This document shows, piece by piece, positions 53,106-62,888 of a stretch of 64,000 nucleotides of DNA. The position numbers and the translations under genes are program-made. The stretch comes from Burkholderia sp. Ax-1719. GTDB lineage: Bacteria; Pseudomonadota; Gammaproteobacteria; Burkholderiales; Burkholderiaceae. The notes under the pieces were generated by a model. That model saw nothing but the letters and a program-made list of their open reading frames with translations. It made no database searches and was not told where the DNA came from. The stretch is from positions 121,924 through 185,923 of the forward strand of contig NZ_VWWJ01000016.1 of assembly GCF_011753055.1 (NCBI RefSeq). Reading direction: 5' to 3'. The first letter of the stretch is position 1; each line of letters begins with the position of its first letter.

Positions 53106-53468
53106 CCCCGAGGAGCTTGAGTTCTGTAGGGTTGGTCTACTCTGACTTGCCGCCAACAGGGCGCTTCGCGCTCGGATAGAACAGCGCGTGGTGGCAGTAG
53201 TCAAGGGTGGCCTTCTACCAGCATGGAAAATCGCGAGCCAGTTCGGGTTGGCACATCGGCGTACACGGTGACGCAAAGGCGGATGAACTTCTTTGCGAAC
53301 GACTCAATTTGCGAAGTGCAAGAATCACGTCATCACGAGAAATGCAGAAGCTTTCGTTCGCCTCTAAATTTTTGCCAAGTATCTGACAGCGGCTTTACAT
53401 CCACTGCTTTCAGCATTGGTCCAAGTTGAGCGAGCAGAGTTTTATAAAAATACGAGAGACCAATCAAA
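53106..53468. other. Intergenic between regulator and KAP NTPase
   Basis: 363 bases with no recognised gene. It probably contains the promoter of the KAP/Abi_C unit; the stretch 53330-53465 is AT-richer than its surroundings. No Shine-Dalgarno is clear before the KAP start. Confidence 0.4.
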
Positions 53469-56231
53469 GTGTCGATGCAAAAGACTCCGACGTTGCTTTT
53501 AGACGAGCCGTCAGTAGAAGACAATCTGGGTGGTGCCCATAAAAAAATAGCGAAAACCATTGCTACCTTGATTGAGACGTCGCCAGGAGGGCAGACTATT
53601 CGATTGGACGGCACGTGGGGCTCCGGAAAGTCGTCGGTTGTCCGCATGCTAACTGAGCGCTTGGAGCCATCAGGGTCTGAAGGTAATGAGCGAGCGGCGT
53701 CGCTTAAAAAAGACTTCGCTGTATTCCTTTATGACGCTTGGGTTCATTCAGGTGACCCGCTTCGCCGTGCTTTTCTATCGTCACTAGTCACAAAGCTGGA
53801 AGACCGAGGGTGGTTGAACGAGGATGGCGAGGGTTCCGCGAGCCATGCTTTCTGGAAACGTAAGCTCGCTAATTTGAGTCGCCGTCTGAAAGTCACGACA
53901 AAGAAGACCAAACCTATCTTCTCCTCGACGGCTAAGAACGTCCTCGCGGGCTTCGCTGCAGTCGGCTTTGCTGCACCCATCTTGGCAGAGCTTGAAAAGA
54001 AGCTTGTCGGCTCCGAATCAACAGCACGGCTTGCTATTTACGGGGGAGTGGCCGTCTTGGCCGCCTTTGCATTAGTAAGGTCGCTAACGTCAGAAATTAT
54101 CGGCTTCATTATTCGTAGAAATACCGACGAAGAAACCGTCGAAACCAATGAAGAGCCGGAACCCACCTCCGTGGAGTTTCAAGAGGCATTCGGTCAACTG
54201 ATGGAAGCCGCCCTTTCTGTGGACGACCGGCGCCTCCTCATAGTCATTGACAATCTTGACCGCATTGACCGCTCTGAGACGCAGTCTGTGTGGACCCTGT
54301 TACGCTCGTTTCTCGACAACCCAAATTTTTCCAACAAAAAATGGTTTCGTCGCGTGTGGGTACTCGTCCCAGTCGCAGACGAAAAGCGAGTTTTGCTCCC
54401 GTCGGTCGCAGATATAGTCGACAAACAGGAATCTGAGTCCCCACCCTCATTCTTCGAGAAGGTGTTTCAGCTCAGATTTTCCCTTCCGCCCCCTATGTTG
54501 CACTCATGGAAGAATTATCTGAATGCTAAGCTCATTCGTGCGTTCGGCGAAGACCTGACAGGCGACTATGACGAAATCCTGAGACTCTATGAAGAACTTG
54601 TATTGAAGTCTCCGCTAACGCCTCGGGGAATCGTCTCTTTCGTGAATGAACTGGTCGTCATGAAGCTTGAGTGGGGTGCAGCAGCATCTCTATCAAGTCT
54701 TGCAGCGTACCTTCTATCCAAGGAGCAACTCTCGGAACTTAGCTGCAATCCGCCGGACTCCGTAATCAGCATCTTGCGAGAACCTGAACTCGCCGACACC
54801 TTCGCAATGTTGCATCTGCGCGCCGCGAATCGAACTGAAGCGTCATATCTCTCTGCGCGTCCACGACTTGAAAAGGTCTTGGACAATGGTGACTCTGAAG
54901 GACTGACGAGGCTATTTAGCGACAGCCCGGCTTTCGGTCATGTACTCGACCGCTTTATCCGGCAAGACCTCAGCAATCTCGAGTCTCAGCAAGAGCGCCT
55001 GCTGCAAGCAGCGAGAGCGTTAGCGCCGGTACTGAAATCTAATGATGAGCGAATTAAACTCCCAGCCGGAGCGCTGAAACATCTTGAACGGGTGATGATT
55101 ACGACATTGTCCGCCGGTCAGACTTTGCGACTGCTGAATCCAAATCTGTCCGCAGGTCTGACCGCATTGTTCGAGATAGTGCATGACGGTGAGCAACTGG
55201 CGAACGTTGTTATCACTATGTTGCGCGCTCTAGCCGATAAGGAACAGTCACATGGGCCTTTGAATAAACAGATAGAAACTAATTTTGAAGCATGGGTCAC
55301 TTCATTGACGGAGGTCTTGGGTACTTCAGAAATCAGGAGGCTTGCTACGCAGCCTGATTTCAGACCAATCGCATTACCCATTGACAATGATGCGTGGTCA
55401 AAGATGTGTCTGATTCTCACTAGAGGAAGTCAAAAGTGGGCTCTCAGGTGCTGCAGTTCACTAGATGGCGATTCGTCTGAAATTTCGTGGCTGCAAAGCC
55501 AGCTTAGTCTTTCACGTACCACGCCCGAAAAAATTGCCCTCGTCGCATACCGGCTCGAAACTGGCGATGGACGTTATTTTGACGCTGCGGCAAGGGGCAT
55601 GATTTCTGGATGTACCGAGCAAGGAGTGACAGACGGAGAAAGCCTCGCCTCGCATTTGATATCAATTGCGACCCCTTTGATTAGGCTAGACAAGGAGCGC
55701 CTCCTTCCGCATCTGCAATGCTTGATGAAGAGCAATACGCTACTTAGTCTTTACGGGAAGTTATCGACGAGGGCAGATTTGGAGTTTCAGCGCGCCATTC
55801 TTTATTTTCTTATTGCGTACGCCAGCAATGGTATCCCGACAATTGAAGCTAACGACGCGACCGCCAAGCAGAGCGCAGATTTGGGCGCAGCAGCTAAAGG
55901 TCTGGACGTCTTCAAAGGAATTGGCGAAGGCAGGCTTGGTCTGACCACAACTCAGGCTGAAGTTTTCGCCAATGCGTTCATCTATCTGAATCAGTATGAT
56001 TTGCTTAAGCTCCTAAGTGCAGTGTTTGGAACGCGCGGCATCGTCGGAAGCGTCACAATGGCTTTAAGTCATAGTTCCGCGCTGCTCGGACTCCTGTTCG
56101 AAGGGGACGACCCAGACAAAGCTGGCAAGGATTTTTCCGAGAAGCACATTGTTGATGAACTTCGCCCGATGTTCGTCAGCAACCTCTATTCCAAATTGTC
56201 GCCAAGCCCGCCGTCGATTGAGGGCTCTTAG
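53469..56231 (+). CDS. Large KAP-family P-loop NTPase
   Basis: A 920-residue KAP NTPase. Walker A is GTWGSGKS (residues 48-55), followed by FAVFLYDAWVHSGDPLRRAF (KAP motif). Two hydrophobic helices (about 157-172 and 188-207) are inserted between Walker A and Walker B LLIVIDNLDRID (about 256-267), the arrangement of membrane-inserted KAP proteins such as PifA, which blocks phage T7. The C-terminal about 550 residues are helical and without motifs I know. Starts GTG 53469 or ATG 53475. A 282-residue Abi_C-type protein follows 241 bases downstream on the same strand. Distinct from the QatA KAP protein at 60282-62135. Confidence 0.85.
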   Translation: MSMQKTPTLLLDEPSVEDNLGGAHKKIAKTIATLIETSPGGQTIRLDGTWGSGKSSVVRMLTERLEPSGSEGNERAASLKKDFAVFLYDAWVHSGDPLRRAFLSSLVTKLEDRGWLNEDGEGSASHAFWKRKLANLSRRLKVTTKKTKPIFSSTAKNVLAGFAAVGFAAPILAELEKKLVGSESTARLAIYGGVAVLAAFALVRSLTSEIIGFIIRRNTDEETVETNEEPEPTSVEFQEAFGQLMEAALSVDDRRLLIVIDNLDRIDRSETQSVWTLLRSFLDNPNFSNKKWFRRVWVLVPVADEKRVLLPSVADIVDKQESESPPSFFEKVFQLRFSLPPPMLHSWKNYLNAKLIRAFGEDLTGDYDEILRLYEELVLKSPLTPRGIVSFVNELVVMKLEWGAAASLSSLAAYLLSKEQLSELSCNPPDSVISILREPELADTFAMLHLRAANRTEASYLSARPRLEKVLDNGDSEGLTRLFSDSPAFGHVLDRFIRQDLSNLESQQERLLQAARALAPVLKSNDERIKLPAGALKHLERVMITTLSAGQTLRLLNPNLSAGLTALFEIVHDGEQLANVVITMLRALADKEQSHGPLNKQIETNFEAWVTSLTEVLGTSEIRRLATQPDFRPIALPIDNDAWSKMCLILTRGSQKWALRCCSSLDGDSSEISWLQSQLSLSRTTPEKIALVAYRLETGDGRYFDAAARGMISGCTEQGVTDGESLASHLISIATPLIRLDKERLLPHLQCLMKSNTLLSLYGKLSTRADLEFQRAILYFLIAYASNGIPTIEANDATAKQSADLGAAAKGLDVFKGIGEGRLGLTTTQAEVFANAFIYLNQYDLLKLLSAVFGTRGIVGSVTMALSHSSALLGLLFEGDDPDKAGKDFSEKHIVDELRPMFVSNLYSKLSPSPPSIEGS

Positions 56232-56472
56232 TTTTGCACACTGGGTGGGATGCGGAAATGGATGCAGCGCTGGCAAAATTGAATGTGGATTGTGAGCATG
56301 GCGCTGCGCAATCAACGGTGTGATTGACGGCTTGACCACCGCCATTTGTGGGGTAAGTGATTCTATGTCATCGTGTGTTTAGCTTACCGACTTAAGCGGA
56401 CGGGTAGTGACGACTCTTGAGTCGACGACTATCCACCGGCCCCCGGAGTTTCCTTGACTGGAGCACAAAACG

Positions 56473-57321
56473 GTGTCTGATAACAAAAAATCTAGCGCGC
56501 CGCTGACCGAGTCAATTGCCACGGCACTAGCATCACTCGTCGGAGATTCGCAGGCTGAACGACCACGAGCACCAAGTCATTCGGACCTTACATTTCTGCT
56601 GCAAACGCACGGACTTGACGGACCAGACCCGGCAAAGCAGGGCTCCACGGGCAAAGCCAAACGGGTTCGCACTGTCCTCTACTGGGCAATCGAATTCGAC
56701 AGGGAGGCCGGTGAACGGCTGGTTGCTGCCATCGTCTCTCAGGTGCGCGGAAAGGGTGGATTCCGACCTGATTCCGAAAACTTCGTCGGTGTCGACGCAA
56801 TCAGGAATCTCACTGACGCCTTTCGGTCGGAGGGGTATGAACTGGCACCAGACGGAGTTCTCCGGGCGGTGTTGCTTGATAGCATGTCCGGAGCGCAATT
56901 GATCGAAGCTTTGCAGACGTATGTCCGGCGCGCCAAGACGGGGGCTAGTGATGCAGCTTTGGTGACAGGAACTGGAAAGGACCTATTGGAAGCCGTCTTG
57001 GGCCACATTCTGACGGAGCGGGTGAAGGGTTACTCGGCGAGCAGCAATTTCCCAAGTCTGCTCGCTTCGGTATTTGAACGCCTTGGGCTCGCGTTGCCAA
57101 TGCCGGGTCAGCATCCTCCCGCGGGAGAGCCGGCACAACGCCAGGTTGAGCGGTCCGTATTCGAACTTGCGATTGCGCTCAACAGACTGCGTAACAAGGA
57201 GGGCACTGGCCACGGTCGCCCATGGAATCCGTCGGTCTCAAACAGCGAAGCACGCCTCGCGATTGAGAGCATGGGTTCAATCGCGGAATTCTTGCTGGCA
57301 AGGCATGCTGAATACCGCTGA
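56473..57321 (+). CDS. Abi_C-domain (HEPN-type) abortive-infection protein
   Basis: A 282-residue protein. Its C-terminal segment ELAIALNRLRNKEGTGHGRPW (about residues 231-251) matches the abortive-infection C-terminal domain. It contains RNKEGTGH, an R-x6-H arrangement compatible with a HEPN RNase active site. The N-terminal 150 residues have mixed helices (LLQTHGLDGPDPAKQG, YWAIEFDREAGERLVAAI) with no named domain. GTG start at 56473 follows GGAG by about 10 bases. Downstream of the large KAP NTPase and convergent with qatD, 28 bases apart. I infer an RNase-type toxin controlled by, or paired with, the KAP protein. Confidence 0.75.
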   Translation: MSDNKKSSAPLTESIATALASLVGDSQAERPRAPSHSDLTFLLQTHGLDGPDPAKQGSTGKAKRVRTVLYWAIEFDREAGERLVAAIVSQVRGKGGFRPDSENFVGVDAIRNLTDAFRSEGYELAPDGVLRAVLLDSMSGAQLIEALQTYVRRAKTGASDAALVTGTGKDLLEAVLGHILTERVKGYSASSNFPSLLASVFERLGLALPMPGQHPPAGEPAQRQVERSVFELAIALNRLRNKEGTGHGRPWNPSVSNSEARLAIESMGSIAEFLLARHAEYR

Positions 57322-57349
57322 CGCGATTGATGCTTGGAGTGATGTAGTG

Positions 57350-58138
57350 TTAAAGCGGGAGCTTGCGTTGAGCGGATTGCTGCATCTGCCGCAGGGCAGT
57401 CGGGCTTTCACCATGATTCAAGAGATTGCGCAAATTGTCTTCAAACGTACGTGTAATGCCTTCGGACGCTCGGCCAAAGAGTGCGGAAGCGGTGCTGGTA
57501 ATTGTTATCGCCTCCCATGGCATCCAAGGGACGCCATTTCTTGCGGCAAATGGCCCATCCGTTTCAGGCAACACCCGCTCCAGCGGCATTTCTGAGAGTA
57601 GCCTGCGGCCCTTTTCAGCTTGAACCATAGCCGGGCCCACACTAAACCAGCAGCCTAAGTCGATTGCACGTCTCAACTCCTTCGAGGTTCCAGAGAACCA
57701 ATGCAGGACTGGAATTCCGCAAGCGGGGTGAGACTCGATTAGGTCGAGGACTCTCGATGCTGCGCCGCGCGAATGCAGGCTGATGATTCTTCCGCCGCGG
57801 AGTACACATTCACCCAAGATATCGTCCAGCAACCGTTCCTGTAGCTTCAGGGTACGGACAAATCTGCGCGAACCATCCAATCCGACTTCACCGATGAATT
57901 GCGTGTTTCGCACGTTTTCAAGAAGCAGGTCGCACTCCGATTGCTTTTTTTCGAAGATTTCTGGATGCAAACCTAGCGCCACGCGGACGTTGTCGTAGCC
58001 CGCAAACATGCGGGAGGTCGCTTGCCATGCACGTGGACTTGTTGTCACCACTAGCGTGAACAGGTTTCTGCGGGAGACTTCAGGAAGGAGTCGCAACGCG
58101 TCCGGGTAGAGGTCGAGATGGCAGTGGAAATCAATCAC
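57350..58138 (-). CDS. qatD: QatD, TatD-family nuclease
   Basis: A 262-residue TatD-like metal-dependent hydrolase: DFHCHLD (residues 3-9, first two metal histidines), VALGLHPE, IGEVGLDGSRR, IISLHSRGA, VLHWFSGT and LPETDGPF (last metal aspartate). Order and spacing match TatD DNases. It overlaps qatC by 4 bases (ATGA). In the Qat anti-phage system QatD is the fourth component; its exact substrate is not known to me. Confidence 0.88.
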   Translation of the reverse strand: MIDFHCHLDLYPDALRLLPEVSRRNLFTLVVTTSPRAWQATSRMFAGYDNVRVALGLHPEIFEKKQSECDLLLENVRNTQFIGEVGLDGSRRFVRTLKLQERLLDDILGECVLRGGRIISLHSRGAASRVLDLIESHPACGIPVLHWFSGTSKELRRAIDLGCWFSVGPAMVQAEKGRRLLSEMPLERVLPETDGPFAARNGVPWMPWEAITITSTASALFGRASEGITRTFEDNLRNLLNHGESPTALRQMQQSAQRKLPL

Positions 58139-59412
58139 AAAACGTTGTGTACCCGTAGTAGCTCGCCAAGCTCATCCATACCGCGCGCGAACACCCCTGA
58201 ATACGCGGTCCTCTCGCCAGGCTGAGCAAACGACAACGCGCTGCCAATCAGTCTGTCGACACCTTTCTCACTGTAGTTCACGTACGCTGCGGCAACCGAG
58301 CCAATGTCATTGGGACCTCGTTCACGTCCAGCCGTCGCAAGGTCCGGAAAAATATAGCGCGAGGTCGGGTCCGCTATGCCTGCCTGCAGGAAGGATGCAC
58401 GTCGCACAAGACAGGGCACGCATCGACCGCAATGAGTGTAATTGTAGTACCCGAAACGGCCGCAGCTTGTCGAGTGTCTCGCTAATTCAACCAGCTGTGT
58501 TCCGTCAGAGCAGTTGCGAAGTAGTTCACCCTTGGTCGCGAACTGATAAGGCCGTGTGAGCCGTACGCGCAATCCGACCGCATCGAACGCCTGCTGTATC
58601 CCGTCCAGGAAGGTTGGATGTGTTGTTTTTGTACTATAGCTCCCGAACCGGCCCGCATTTAGCGCGATGTTGAGGCTGATGAAGCCATTCTCGGGAATCA
58701 CCAGTTCAGTCGTATCCCCGGCCTGCCATGCGGGTAGCGTCGTTGAGGCGAGAAGTGCGAACGCAAGAAATACAATCGAACGGCCGCGAGTTGACCGCTC
58801 AGTTGTATGGGGCACCGTGATTCGATGGTTCCATTGGAAGTGCCGTTCGCCCCCGTCCAAAGTGCGCGCAAACAGCTTCTGCGTCTCGGAGTCACCCTTG
58901 GCCATCTGCGAGACGAAGAGAGGCGTCCGTCCCGCTACGTTCAAGTCAATTCCGCCAACGAGGCTGTCGAGTCCACCTGACAGTAGAGCCACACAGTCAG
59001 CTTCGGTTTCCCGCAGCGCGGTACTTGCCGGCGGCGCGACGCCGCCCTCGAGAAAATTCAGCGTCCAAAAGTCGCCTGTCAGAAATCGGAACGTCCTTTC
59101 AAGGCTCGACCTTTGTGCTATCCAGCAATCGGGTTCGTGAAGAGCAACATCGAGTTGAATCATTCGAGTCCAGCCGTCGGCGCTTCCTTGCCGGTGGCAG
59201 GCGATATCGGCGGCCGCGACCGCCAGCGCTATGGTCACAAAGTCCCAAACTGCGCTGGGAGGGGCGAAACCGCAGCGAGAGAGCACACGGACCCAACCCG
59301 ACGAAATCCTGCCTACATCCTGACGACCCGTGTTTGCATACAGGGAAAAGTACTCTGTATCTTCATCGAGTTCGTTCGGAATCGATGCAGCTGGCAAGCA
59401 GGTGACCCTCAT
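58135..59412 (-). CDS. qatC: QatC, QueC-like nucleotide-binding protein
   Basis: A 425-residue protein whose central part is like QueC (7-cyano-7-deazaguanine synthase): the PP-loop ALLSGGLDSLVGG (Ser-Gly-Gly at about 145-150) and a zinc-site cysteine cluster CGRFGYYNYTHCGRCVPCLV near residues 325-344. The N-terminal about 130 residues are not QueC-like. It overlaps qatB and qatD by 4 bases each (ATGA), and is the third gene of QatABCD. Modification of a nucleic acid or protein target by a QueC-like reaction is the expected activity. Confidence 0.88.
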   Translation of the reverse strand: MRVTCLPAASIPNELDEDTEYFSLYANTGRQDVGRISSGWVRVLSRCGFAPPSAVWDFVTIALAVAAADIACHRQGSADGWTRMIQLDVALHEPDCWIAQRSSLERTFRFLTGDFWTLNFLEGGVAPPASTALRETEADCVALLSGGLDSLVGGIDLNVAGRTPLFVSQMAKGDSETQKLFARTLDGGERHFQWNHRITVPHTTERSTRGRSIVFLAFALLASTTLPAWQAGDTTELVIPENGFISLNIALNAGRFGSYSTKTTHPTFLDGIQQAFDAVGLRVRLTRPYQFATKGELLRNCSDGTQLVELARHSTSCGRFGYYNYTHCGRCVPCLVRRASFLQAGIADPTSRYIFPDLATAGRERGPNDIGSVAAAYVNYSEKGVDRLIGSALSFAQPGERTAYSGVFARGMDELGELLRVHNVL

Positions 59413-60275
59413 TGCAATTCCCCCTCGAACACGAGGAATGTATTCGCTAGCGCCTGTTGCATAATTTTCTCGAACTCATTCGGGTTTGGGCTTGGATGGT
59501 CCTCACGAAGGGTCCCGAGGTGTGCAGAAATCTCGGCCTTCATATACTCACGCATGTCGTCTGTTCGACGAACTATCTCAACAGGCGACAGGCTTGCGCT
59601 TTCGAAGAGCTGTCCGATATCAATCCGCAGTCGATTGCACGCTTCAACGGCGAGATATTCTTCGACCAGCGACCAGATATTGTCGTCCGACATGTTGAGT
59701 GGATTGATATCTGGCTGGAGTTCGAGCAGCTCAGAAAATGCTTGCGACATCGAATCCCGAATGGAGTCTTCGTCAACGCTTCCTCCAGCGCCGACGACCT
59801 CGCGGACGATTGCATCGATGACCTCACGAACAGACGGCTCAGCAGCGGTAAGCGCCTGAATCCAATCCCGGACGGCACCGTCCGTTCCCGTGCGCGCAGC
59901 CTGAAGGAAGGAGACAAGTCCACCAGCGGCAACTGTAGCAGCGCGCATCCGGCCGGCTGCTCGCCGGGCGCCGCCCATCCCACTTTTGGAGTAGTGTCCA
60001 ACCGCGCGTCTAAACGCGCGGCCGTCCCCAGTTCGGGCGAAACCGCCAAGCTCCCTACGCGCCGGGGCGAAACGGCGTGGAGGCGCAATCGCCGCATCTG
60101 GCTGGTGTGGCTCGAATCCGGTCTGCGATTCGGACCCGGTCGACTGTTCGCCTTCTTCTGCACTCCCGCCGCCAGCACCGCCTATCCCACCCAAGCCCGT
60201 CTGCAGCGGCTCAAGCCATGGCGGGTCGAACGGAACACTGGAGCCGGGTCCTGAACTGGAAGTTGATGTCCCCAT
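59409..60275 (-). CDS. qatB: QatB, component of the Qat defence system
   Basis: A 288-residue protein of unknown biochemical function. The N-terminal about 70 residues are Gly/Ser/Pro-rich and likely disordered (SSGPGSSVPFDPPW, GGIGGAGGGSAEEGE), followed by ARRELGGFARTGDGRAFRRA, then YSKSGMGGARRAAGRM and a helical C-terminal domain (MREYMKAEISAHLG). This layout and its place between a KAP NTPase and a QueC-like gene identify it as QatB. It overlaps qatC by 4 bases and lies 6 bases after qatA. Confidence 0.85.
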   Translation of the reverse strand: MGTSTSSSGPGSSVPFDPPWLEPLQTGLGGIGGAGGGSAEEGEQSTGSESQTGFEPHQPDAAIAPPRRFAPARRELGGFARTGDGRAFRRAVGHYSKSGMGGARRAAGRMRAATVAAGGLVSFLQAARTGTDGAVRDWIQALTAAEPSVREVIDAIVREVVGAGGSVDEDSIRDSMSQAFSELLELQPDINPLNMSDDNIWSLVEEYLAVEACNRLRIDIGQLFESASLSPVEIVRRTDDMREYMKAEISAHLGTLREDHPSPNPNEFEKIMQQALANTFLVFEGELQ

Positions 60276-60281
60276 CTGGTC

Positions 60282-62135
60282 TCACCGCTTTATCTTGATT
60301 GCGTTTTTAACTTTTTCCGGCGAGTGCTCGTCCGCCGCCCAACGCTTCAGAACGTCATCAGCCCAGTTGTCGTTCAAAATCAACGGAACGAGTGCGGGCG
60401 GGCGGTCTTTGGCGGGAATTTCGTCCAAGAGAGATGTGAAGGAGCGGCCGAGCGACGGAAACGCCTTGGTGAGATGCAAGCAACGTCGCAGACTCGCGAA
60501 GTCCCATTGCTCGGTTCTTGCACGGCGCTTTAGTCTCGCCAATACAGCTTCCGCGTCAGTCTCTCCCAGCGTTTTCACTCGCTCCGTGAGCGCCGGTTGA
60601 ATCGACTTCGATTCGAGCAAGCTTTCGAAAACAGCTCGAGCATCGGCTGAGAGTTCGTCGAGTGCAGCCAATGCGACAACCCTGTCCCTGCTGAGATGCA
60701 GCAAAGGACGCAGGTCAGTGTCAGCAAGTGCCGGGCTGAGTAAAACCCAATCGGAAATGAACTTGCTATTCCAACTGGGGTCTGGCGCCTCGTAAGCCTC
60801 ACCGTCCTTAGCCACGCTCTCAAGCTTTTGGATGAACTCAGGCCGACCGTCGTCCGAGGACGTCACAGATTTAGCGAGGAAGTCGAACGCGGCCGACGAT
60901 GCGCACCGCTCGAAGAGCTGCAACTTGACCAGATGTTCGAACGAAATGGCCATGCCATGTGCTTTCGCGACTGATTCACGAATAATGAGATTGTTCAAAA
61001 ATCGCTTTATCAGTCTGGGATTCCCGGCAATCTGGTCAACGGTCGCCAACGTGACCGCGAGCTGGTCTGCGATATCAATCTCTTTTTCGAGCGTCAGTGC
61101 CACTTCGCCCAATGCAGTCACCAGCTTTCTCCGCGTGAGTCCCCCAAGCCAACCTTCCTTTACTGCAGCCAAAACATTCGCCTTCGCCCTCTCTGCTGCC
61201 TCGGCATTCACCGATTTCCTGCGGACGGCTAGGTCAAGCATGAGCAACAGAACGTAAGCCTTGACCTCGTTCACTCCTAACCGAGGAACTTGAAGAGGAA
61301 TCTGAATGAGCTTGTCGAAATAGCTAGTTACCAGCTCGTCATCGAAGTGCGCCTGAGCGAAATGGGCGCGAACCGCGCTGCGAATCATTTTCTCGTCGGC
61401 CGCGATGATAAAGGCTGTACGCGGGAGAAAGAGGAGCAACCGGATTGCTTCGAGAGTCGAAATTGCCGTGTCCGGCATGCAGCGGTCGAGGTCATCGACC
61501 AATACAACCAGAGTCACTTGCAACGACTCAAGCAATTCCGCGAAGGCCTTTCGAAGGCCTTCAATCTCTTTTTGGGGAGACTCGGCCTCCCTCTCCTTGA
61601 GCAATTCTTTGATTTCAGGAGCTAGGTCGTCATAGGCCTTCTTCGCTTTCTCGATGTCCGCTTCCTTTAACGAACCAGAAAACAAGCCTGTCACGCCACC
61701 TAGGATTGCACCGACTGGACCGCCCACGGCTCCGCCAAGAAGCGCAGATTGTGCAACCGGTGCGGCAAGCTTGAGCGCACGAAACCAGCGAACTCGCTTG
61801 GCAAAATCGGCGGCCTTTTCGAGAAAGGTTTTTTGTTTCTTCGCCTCCTCGCTCAGTACGTCCGAGACCGACTGCAGTAACGCAAGCTTTGCGTCATCAA
61901 AGCCCTGATAAAGCCACGCGTTGAATTCAACGAAGAGGTAGCGTTTGCCATCTCCATCCGCCTCTCCAAGCGACGTCCCAATCATCTTCACCAAGGACGA
62001 TTTGCCAGTTCCCCAACTGCCAGAAATTCCAATAGATACGGGCTGACCACCTGCGTCGCGAATTAACCCTGCCGCTGTCTCTGCTATTAAGCTGAAATTC
62101 AGTAGGTCGGACGTTGCTTCGACGTCGTGCCACAT
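60282..62135 (-). CDS. qatA: QatA, KAP-family P-loop NTPase
   Basis: A 617-residue KAP NTPase. Walker A is GSWGTGKS (residues 39-46), the FNAWLYQGFDDAKLALLQS KAP motif follows, two weakly hydrophobic glycine-rich segments lie near 125-155 (ALLGGAVGGPVGAILGGVTG), and Walker B is LVVLVDDLDRCMPDTA (about 208-223). IIAADEKMIRSAVRAHF and NPRLIKRFLNNLIIRE (arginine finger region) are typical. First gene of qatABCD, all four on the minus strand with 6-base or overlapping junctions. Confidence 0.9.
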   Translation of the reverse strand: MWHDVEATSDLLNFSLIAETAAGLIRDAGGQPVSIGISGSWGTGKSSLVKMIGTSLGEADGDGKRYLFVEFNAWLYQGFDDAKLALLQSVSDVLSEEAKKQKTFLEKAADFAKRVRWFRALKLAAPVAQSALLGGAVGGPVGAILGGVTGLFSGSLKEADIEKAKKAYDDLAPEIKELLKEREAESPQKEIEGLRKAFAELLESLQVTLVVLVDDLDRCMPDTAISTLEAIRLLLFLPRTAFIIAADEKMIRSAVRAHFAQAHFDDELVTSYFDKLIQIPLQVPRLGVNEVKAYVLLLMLDLAVRRKSVNAEAAERAKANVLAAVKEGWLGGLTRRKLVTALGEVALTLEKEIDIADQLAVTLATVDQIAGNPRLIKRFLNNLIIRESVAKAHGMAISFEHLVKLQLFERCASSAAFDFLAKSVTSSDDGRPEFIQKLESVAKDGEAYEAPDPSWNSKFISDWVLLSPALADTDLRPLLHLSRDRVVALAALDELSADARAVFESLLESKSIQPALTERVKTLGETDAEAVLARLKRRARTEQWDFASLRRCLHLTKAFPSLGRSFTSLLDEIPAKDRPPALVPLILNDNWADDVLKRWAADEHSPEKVKNAIKIKR

Positions 62136-62369
62136 GCTGCCCCCGGAGTCTATTTGAGTGTTTCTTCAGAGGATTGTAAGGCATGACGCTATCGGACATG
62201 AGTTGTCGCAATCGGAGCACGATGCTTTGGAAACGTTCGCGGTTTTCCATTCGAGTGTGCTGATGATGTTCAACGAGCGGACCTCACCGAGACCATATGG
62301 CCTACCACCGTTGAACCTATCGGACGGAAAACCGAGCGGAATTGCTACCAATGCCTGAGGACTCGGACC

Positions 62370-62888
62370 GGTGCGGACCGAGTTGGCGGGCTGCTCGACC
62401 TCATGGGAACGGCATATGTCGGGGTAGACGTTTCCGGCAAGAGAAAGCGCGTCGCTTCACTGCTGGCAAATCCGGAGCGCATTAGAAGACCCGCTACTGC
62501 AGCGGAGCTCGTCTTAAGAGCCGTAGCCGTCGACGATTCGCTAGCGAATGTTTTGGACGCGTTCCGATGCGTTGAGAAGGAGACTGGTGTAACTACCGTG
62601 CGGCCCGAACTGGTCTACTGCATCAAGTCGGCACTACGACTATGCGCAGAGAATCCCGCTTTGCAGCTCGACGACGCCGCATTCCAAGTTGCGAACGCAC
62701 ATCGCGAAAGAGGCCGTATTCTGCGCAATCGCACCGTTGGTAGCACGTTGCTGATGAAGGGCCTCGAGTTTGACCATGTGGTCATCACACCTGACGCCTG
62801 CCAGAACCGACATCATTGGTATGTTGCGCTGACGCGTGGGACAAGGTCGGTTCGTGTCCTATCGCCAACGGTGACCTTCCAAGCCTAG
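62370..62888 (+). pseudogene. UvrD-like helicase, C-terminal remnant
   Basis: The plus-strand frame carries the C-terminal motifs of a UvrD-type superfamily 1 helicase: GSTLLMKGLEFDHVVI (motif V, about 62749-62800) and WYVALTRGTRSVRVLSP (motif VI). The frame is open with helicase-like residues (GLLDLMGTAY) from about 62370, while an ATG is available at 62403, but the Walker A half is absent. Similar proteins occur in defence islands, for example GajB of Gabija, usually next to an OLD-type ATPase gene, which is not present here. It is a decayed defence gene whose 5' part was lost. Confidence 0.7.

Noticed and set aside
59457..60254. 265-codon plus-strand open frame
   Set aside because: Antisense to qatB, which is tied to its neighbours by a 4-base overlap and a 6-base gap.
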